From Candidatus Omnitrophota bacterium (lineage in GTDB: Bacteria > Omnitrophota > Omnitrophia > Omnitrophales > JACQQS01): a DNA stretch of 47,401 bases. Location: positions 1-47,401 of the forward strand of contig JACQQS010000007.1 in the NCBI GenBank assembly GCA_016206925.1. The letters run 5' to 3'. The first letter of the stretch is position 1. Every line of letters starts with the position of its first letter. A program made the translations under genes and the position numbers. A model generated the notes under the pieces. It saw only the letters and a program-made list of their open reading frames with translations, searched no databases and was not told where the DNA came from. This document shows, in pieces, positions 45,085 to 47,401 of the stretch.

Positions 45085-45093
45085 AAGTGGTTT

Positions 45094-45144
45094 CACAAGT
45101 ACCAGCGTTTTTGGATGGCATAAAGGCTAAGAGCAAGACTTGTG
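45094..45144. other. Short intergenic gap between convergent stops
   Basis: The gap between the two convergent genes is 62 bases. CACAAGT at 45094-45100 is inverted as ACTTGTG at 45138-45144, and a weak GAGCA/TGCTC stem overlaps the end of the minus-strand gene. There is no T-tract on either strand, so I do not call a terminator with confidence. Confidence 0.3.
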
Positions 45145-45146
45145 CT

Positions 45147-46466
45147 CTAAGCCGGTAGTGTCAAGGTTTTGAGAAGGGAAAGGGCATAAAGCGGGAGGTT
45201 GAGGATCTTTTGGTCTCGTTTGAGATTCAAGAGACTAGAGCGAATCAGCAAGTGAGGAGCAAATTGACTCGCGTAGGATGCGAGACTCCGACTCCGGGGG
45301 TTGACTCCCGACTTAACTTCAAGAGGGTAAATGTGATCTTTTAGCTCAATGAGAAAGTCAATTTCTGCTCGGCCTCCCTCACTGCGCCAATAATAAAGAT
45401 TTTTAGTTTCCAAAAGGGCAACGAGCTGCTGGGCCACATAGTTTTCCGCTAAGGCCCCCTTATATTCTTCAAAGAGCCGGTAACGCTCCACGATAGCAGT
45501 GGTTGGTGTCTGGGCCATGGCTCCCAAAAGCCCGACATCAAGGGCATAGACTTTGAAACAACTTTGGTTGGCGTAATGCTTGAGAGGCAATTGACTTTTC
45601 TCAACCGCGCTGGCCCGATAAATCAATCCTGTATCGTCCAGCCAAGCGAGCGCGTTTTCATACTCTCTTGCCCTGGCTCCTTTTTTGATCGCTGAAAAGA
45701 TAAATTTTCTATTCTCCCGAGCCAAATGTTGAGGGAGAGAGTTCCAAATCAAGGTGAGCTTCGCGATATCAGAAGGCGGCGCGTGCTTGGCAAAGTCCAA
45801 CACATACGAATCGATCACCTCACGTTGAATTTGACGGATTTCTCCGGGGTCCCGCTTCTCAGCATAGTATTGGACCGCTTCAGGCATTCCACCGACGAAA
45901 TAATACTGATGCAGAAGATCAATGAGATCCCGATGGAAGGGCCCGGCGTAGGGGTGAAAGCCCTCGGTCTCTTCTAAGACCTTTCTGTAGCGGGATTCTC
46001 CTACGGCATCGAGGAACTCTAGAAAGGTTAAAGGATGAAGGTCAAGGAAATTTACCTTTCCTACGGGGAAAGATCCTGGCGAGGAGAGTTTGACGCCAAG
46101 AAGAGAACCGGCAGCGGCGAGGTGATATTCCGGGGCCTGTTCGTGGAAATATTTCAGCGAATTGAGAGCCGCATTCGAGGTTTGAATCTCATCGAAAACG
46201 ATGAGGTCCTTTCCGGGGCGGATTTGGTTTTTGGAATAAATGGCAAGATCGGACAGGATCCTTCGTGGATCTAAGTTTTTTTCGAAGAATTGGCTGAGCT
46301 GAGCGACTTCCTCGAAATTAAAATAATGGACTTTTTCGTACTCCTTTTTGCCAAATTCAATGAGGAGATAAGTTTTGCCGGTCTGTCTTGCGCCCTTAAG
46401 GAGCAAGGGTTTTCGTCTTTCTGAATTTTTCCAGGTAACCAGATTTTGATAGGCGTCCCGTTTCAT
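45147..46466 (-). CDS. AAA ATPase with DUF4143 nuclease-like domain
   Basis: This 439-residue protein has the AAA_14 plus DUF4143 layout of a widespread, poorly characterised bacterial family. The N-terminal half carries Walker A GARQTGKT (about residue 28) and Walker B LIVFDEIQ; the central part has the family's GGMPEAV turn. The C-terminal half ends with AEIDFLI and PLEVKSG, a PD-(D/E)xK-type nuclease pattern. Members occur singly, are frequently transferred between bacteria and archaea, and have been suggested to act on DNA or in defence, but function is not established. The ATG at 46464-46466 follows a good promoter with almost no leader. It converges on the giant gene and shows no link to it. 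Confidence 0.92.
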   Translation of the reverse strand: MKRDAYQNLVTWKNSERRKPLLLKGARQTGKTYLLIEFGKKEYEKVHYFNFEEVAQLSQFFEKNLDPRRILSDLAIYSKNQIRPGKDLIVFDEIQTSNAALNSLKYFHEQAPEYHLAAAGSLLGVKLSSPGSFPVGKVNFLDLHPLTFLEFLDAVGESRYRKVLEETEGFHPYAGPFHRDLIDLLHQYYFVGGMPEAVQYYAEKRDPGEIRQIQREVIDSYVLDFAKHAPPSDIAKLTLIWNSLPQHLARENRKFIFSAIKKGARAREYENALAWLDDTGLIYRASAVEKSQLPLKHYANQSCFKVYALDVGLLGAMAQTPTTAIVERYRLFEEYKGALAENYVAQQLVALLETKNLYYWRSEGGRAEIDFLIELKDHIYPLEVKSGVNPRSRSLASYASQFAPHLLIRSSLLNLKRDQKILNLPLYALSLLKTLTLPA

Positions 46467-46472
46467 GCTGTA

Positions 46473-46501
46473 ATTATCAGTCTATTCAGGCGCCTTGTCA
46501 A
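46473..46501 (-). promoter_or_regulatory. Promoter of the DUF4143 ATPase, nearly leaderless
   Basis: On the minus strand TTGACA (complement of 46496-46501), a 17-base spacer and GATAAT (complement of 46473-46478) are followed only six bases later by the ATG. Transcription would start at or next to the start codon, giving a leaderless or near-leaderless mRNA. No Shine-Dalgarno sequence exists. Confidence 0.65.
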
Positions 46502-46518
46502 TGTTTAATAGCTATTTT

Positions 46519-46534
46519 TGTGATAAAAATCACA
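46519..46534. promoter_or_regulatory. Perfect CRP/FNR-type palindrome between divergent genes
   Basis: TGTGA-N6-TCACA with spacer TAAAAA is an exact match to the CRP half-site consensus. Its centre (46526.5) lies about 60 bases upstream of the minus-strand start and about 41 bases upstream of a start predicted from TATATT at 46556-46561 on the plus strand. Those are the class I (-61.5) and class II (-41.5) activator spacings. Which CRP-family protein binds is unknown. Confidence 0.5.
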
Positions 46535-46555
46535 GTTTATGTTACAAAAATGAGA

Positions 46556-46561
46556 TATATT
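46556..46561 (+). promoter_or_regulatory. Likely -10 element of the 249-residue gene
   Basis: TATATT lies inside a small palindrome (GAGATATATTCTC). No good -35 lies 17 bases upstream, which fits activator dependence on the adjacent CRP-type site. It would start transcription near 46568, about 29 bases before the ATG. Confidence 0.4.
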
Positions 46562-46596
46562 CTCACATTTTAAATCATTCTTACAAGCATATTTAG

Positions 46597-47346
46597 ATGG
46601 ATAAGAATCAACTGCTCGATTATTTAGCGGAACACGGTTATGCTCTTATGCAGCCCGAAGCGGTTGTGGAGCCGGAGGAAGTGCTTGAAAATCTGCCCAG
46701 GCAAAATGATGCCCGGCTGCTTAAAGGATTCCCTGTCGTTCTATTTAATGCGCTTAAAAAGAAAGATAGGTTAACGTGGGAGAGTCGGGATTGGGATCCT
46801 TTCAAACGGTTTAACGGCAAAGAAGCGACGCGATGGCTGCATCTCGTGGCGCTCAGCTTTCTTTTGTTCCGTCTTTTTGGTCTTGAAAAGCATTACCAAG
46901 AAAAGGTTTTAAAATTGTTCAGGAAATGCAAAGTTGGCAAGACCGTTCTCAGCCGACTCGAAGGTCCTTTCCTGAAATCAGAACAAGTTCTTGTCGGAGA
47001 CGTTCGGCTTTCTACCGAGAGGCTCAAGAACAGTTTTCGTCGTTACGTTACGCTTGTTTCAGATGAGAAACAAGCAAGTCAAAAGAAACATGAGCTGGAG
47101 CTGGAACTTCTCCTCTCCGAATTGTTTACACCCCGCCAGAAAGACCTTCTGCGCAAGAAGACGGACGCCAAGGTTTTTACTAAGACGGAAAGGGAGTATT
47201 TTTATCGTGTGGTGAAGAAACGTCTTCGAGCTTTAGCCAGTGACGAGCTGCACCAAATGGCAAAGAGTTTGCTTTTAAAACTCATTTTCGACACTTCGGC
47301 GTTGGCGATTTTCGTCTACTGGGTTTTCGTGAGAGGCCAGATCTGA
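46597..47346 (+). CDS. Unrecognised 249-residue protein
   Basis: I do not recognise this family. It begins at ATG 46597 without a visible Shine-Dalgarno sequence. It has an acidic N-terminal third, a central hydrophobic helix (LHLVALSFLLFRLFGL), a basic middle and a C-terminal segment ELFTPRQKDLLRKKTDAK followed by TKTEREYFYRVVKKRLRAL, which looks like a helix-turn-helix. The last 20 residues are hydrophobic (ALAIFVYWVFVRGQI) and might form a membrane anchor. A DNA-binding or regulatory role is only a guess. It is transcribed divergently from the DUF4143 ATPase and shares its intergenic CRP-type site. Confidence 0.75.
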   Translation: MDKNQLLDYLAEHGYALMQPEAVVEPEEVLENLPRQNDARLLKGFPVVLFNALKKKDRLTWESRDWDPFKRFNGKEATRWLHLVALSFLLFRLFGLEKHYQEKVLKLFRKCKVGKTVLSRLEGPFLKSEQVLVGDVRLSTERLKNSFRRYVTLVSDEKQASQKKHELELELLLSELFTPRQKDLLRKKTDAKVFTKTEREYFYRVVKKRLRALASDELHQMAKSLLLKLIFDTSALAIFVYWVFVRGQI

Positions 47347-47401
47347 AATTAAGGAAGGGTACGTTGTTCTTTGAATAACCAGAAGCGCGGATGTTTCAGC
47401 C

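Noticed and set aside
6590..44430. CRISPR array
   Set aside because: The repeats are palindromic, thousands of bases apart and differ in length and spacing; they are dispersed mobile elements.
45094..45147. Bidirectional terminator between the convergent genes
   Set aside because: The stems are short and no run of T follows on either strand.
47365..47378. boxA-like TGTTCTTTGAATAA that could announce an rRNA operon
   Set aside because: It is only a short match at the very end of the window, with no rRNA sequence visible to support it.
1..47401. tRNA or rRNA genes
   Set aside because: Noncoding space totals only about 600 bases, and no cloverleaf or rRNA sequence was seen in it.

Overview
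The window is dominated by one unbroken 40.2-kb reading frame encoding a protein of about 13,390 residues (roughly 1.5 MDa at 110 Da per residue). It is preceded by a 1,500-codon frame of similar character and followed by a convergent and a divergent ordinary-sized gene. Reading frames of this size, with membrane segments and GFG-type linkers, are best known from uncultured Candidatus Omnitrophota (OP3) and a few other candidate phyla. I infer that affiliation from gene style only; there is no rRNA or ribosomal protein here to confirm it.

Layout. (1) Positions 1-110: the 3' edge of something else, with two hairpins that resemble the right end of an IS200/IS605 element. (2) 66-4568: a mostly helical 1,500-residue protein with two AGFG motifs, probably the 3' part of another giant gene. 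(3) 4569-4902: an intergenic region with a near-consensus sigma70 promoter, two tandem intrinsic terminators, a mobile palindromic repeat and a Shine-Dalgarno sequence. (4) 4903-45084: the giant gene. (5) 45147-46466, minus strand: an AAA/DUF4143 ATPase. (6) 46467-46596: a divergent promoter region with a perfect CRP-type palindrome. (7) 46597-47346: an unrecognised 249-residue protein.

The giant protein starts with a signal peptide and a ChaN/TIKI-like domain, followed by about 3,600 residues I cannot assign. After that comes a series of central-carbon-metabolism domains separated by multipass membrane blocks and helical spacers. In N-to-C order they are: phosphoglycerate kinase, archaeal-type GAPDH, class II fructose-bisphosphate aldolase-like, cupin-type phosphoglucose isomerase, a KDPG-aldolase-like domain lacking its catalytic residues, a triosephosphate isomerase (TIM) half-barrel, a GlpX FBPase C-terminal half, a second TIM half, an IMPase/FBPase-family phosphatase, phosphoglucomutase/phosphomannomutase, a UDPGP-family UTP-sugar nucleotidyltransferase and a uridine-kinase-like P-loop kinase. 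Together these read as gluconeogenesis from 3-phosphoglycerate to UDP-glucose on one polypeptide. Several domains keep the expected catalytic residues (PGK, GAPDH, aldolase zinc site, cupin PGI, IMPase, PGM, kinase). Others have clearly lost them.

Two further structures organise the giant protein. A short (A)AGFG(A/S/T/V/F) motif recurs 11 times in it, and twice in the upstream protein, almost always at module boundaries. Palindromic mobile repeats of three classes are inserted in frame, often beside those AGFG sites, and one class is translated in all three forward frames. The working picture is a membrane-attached, modular and possibly proteolytically processed metabolic polyprotein that tolerates insertions at its linkers.
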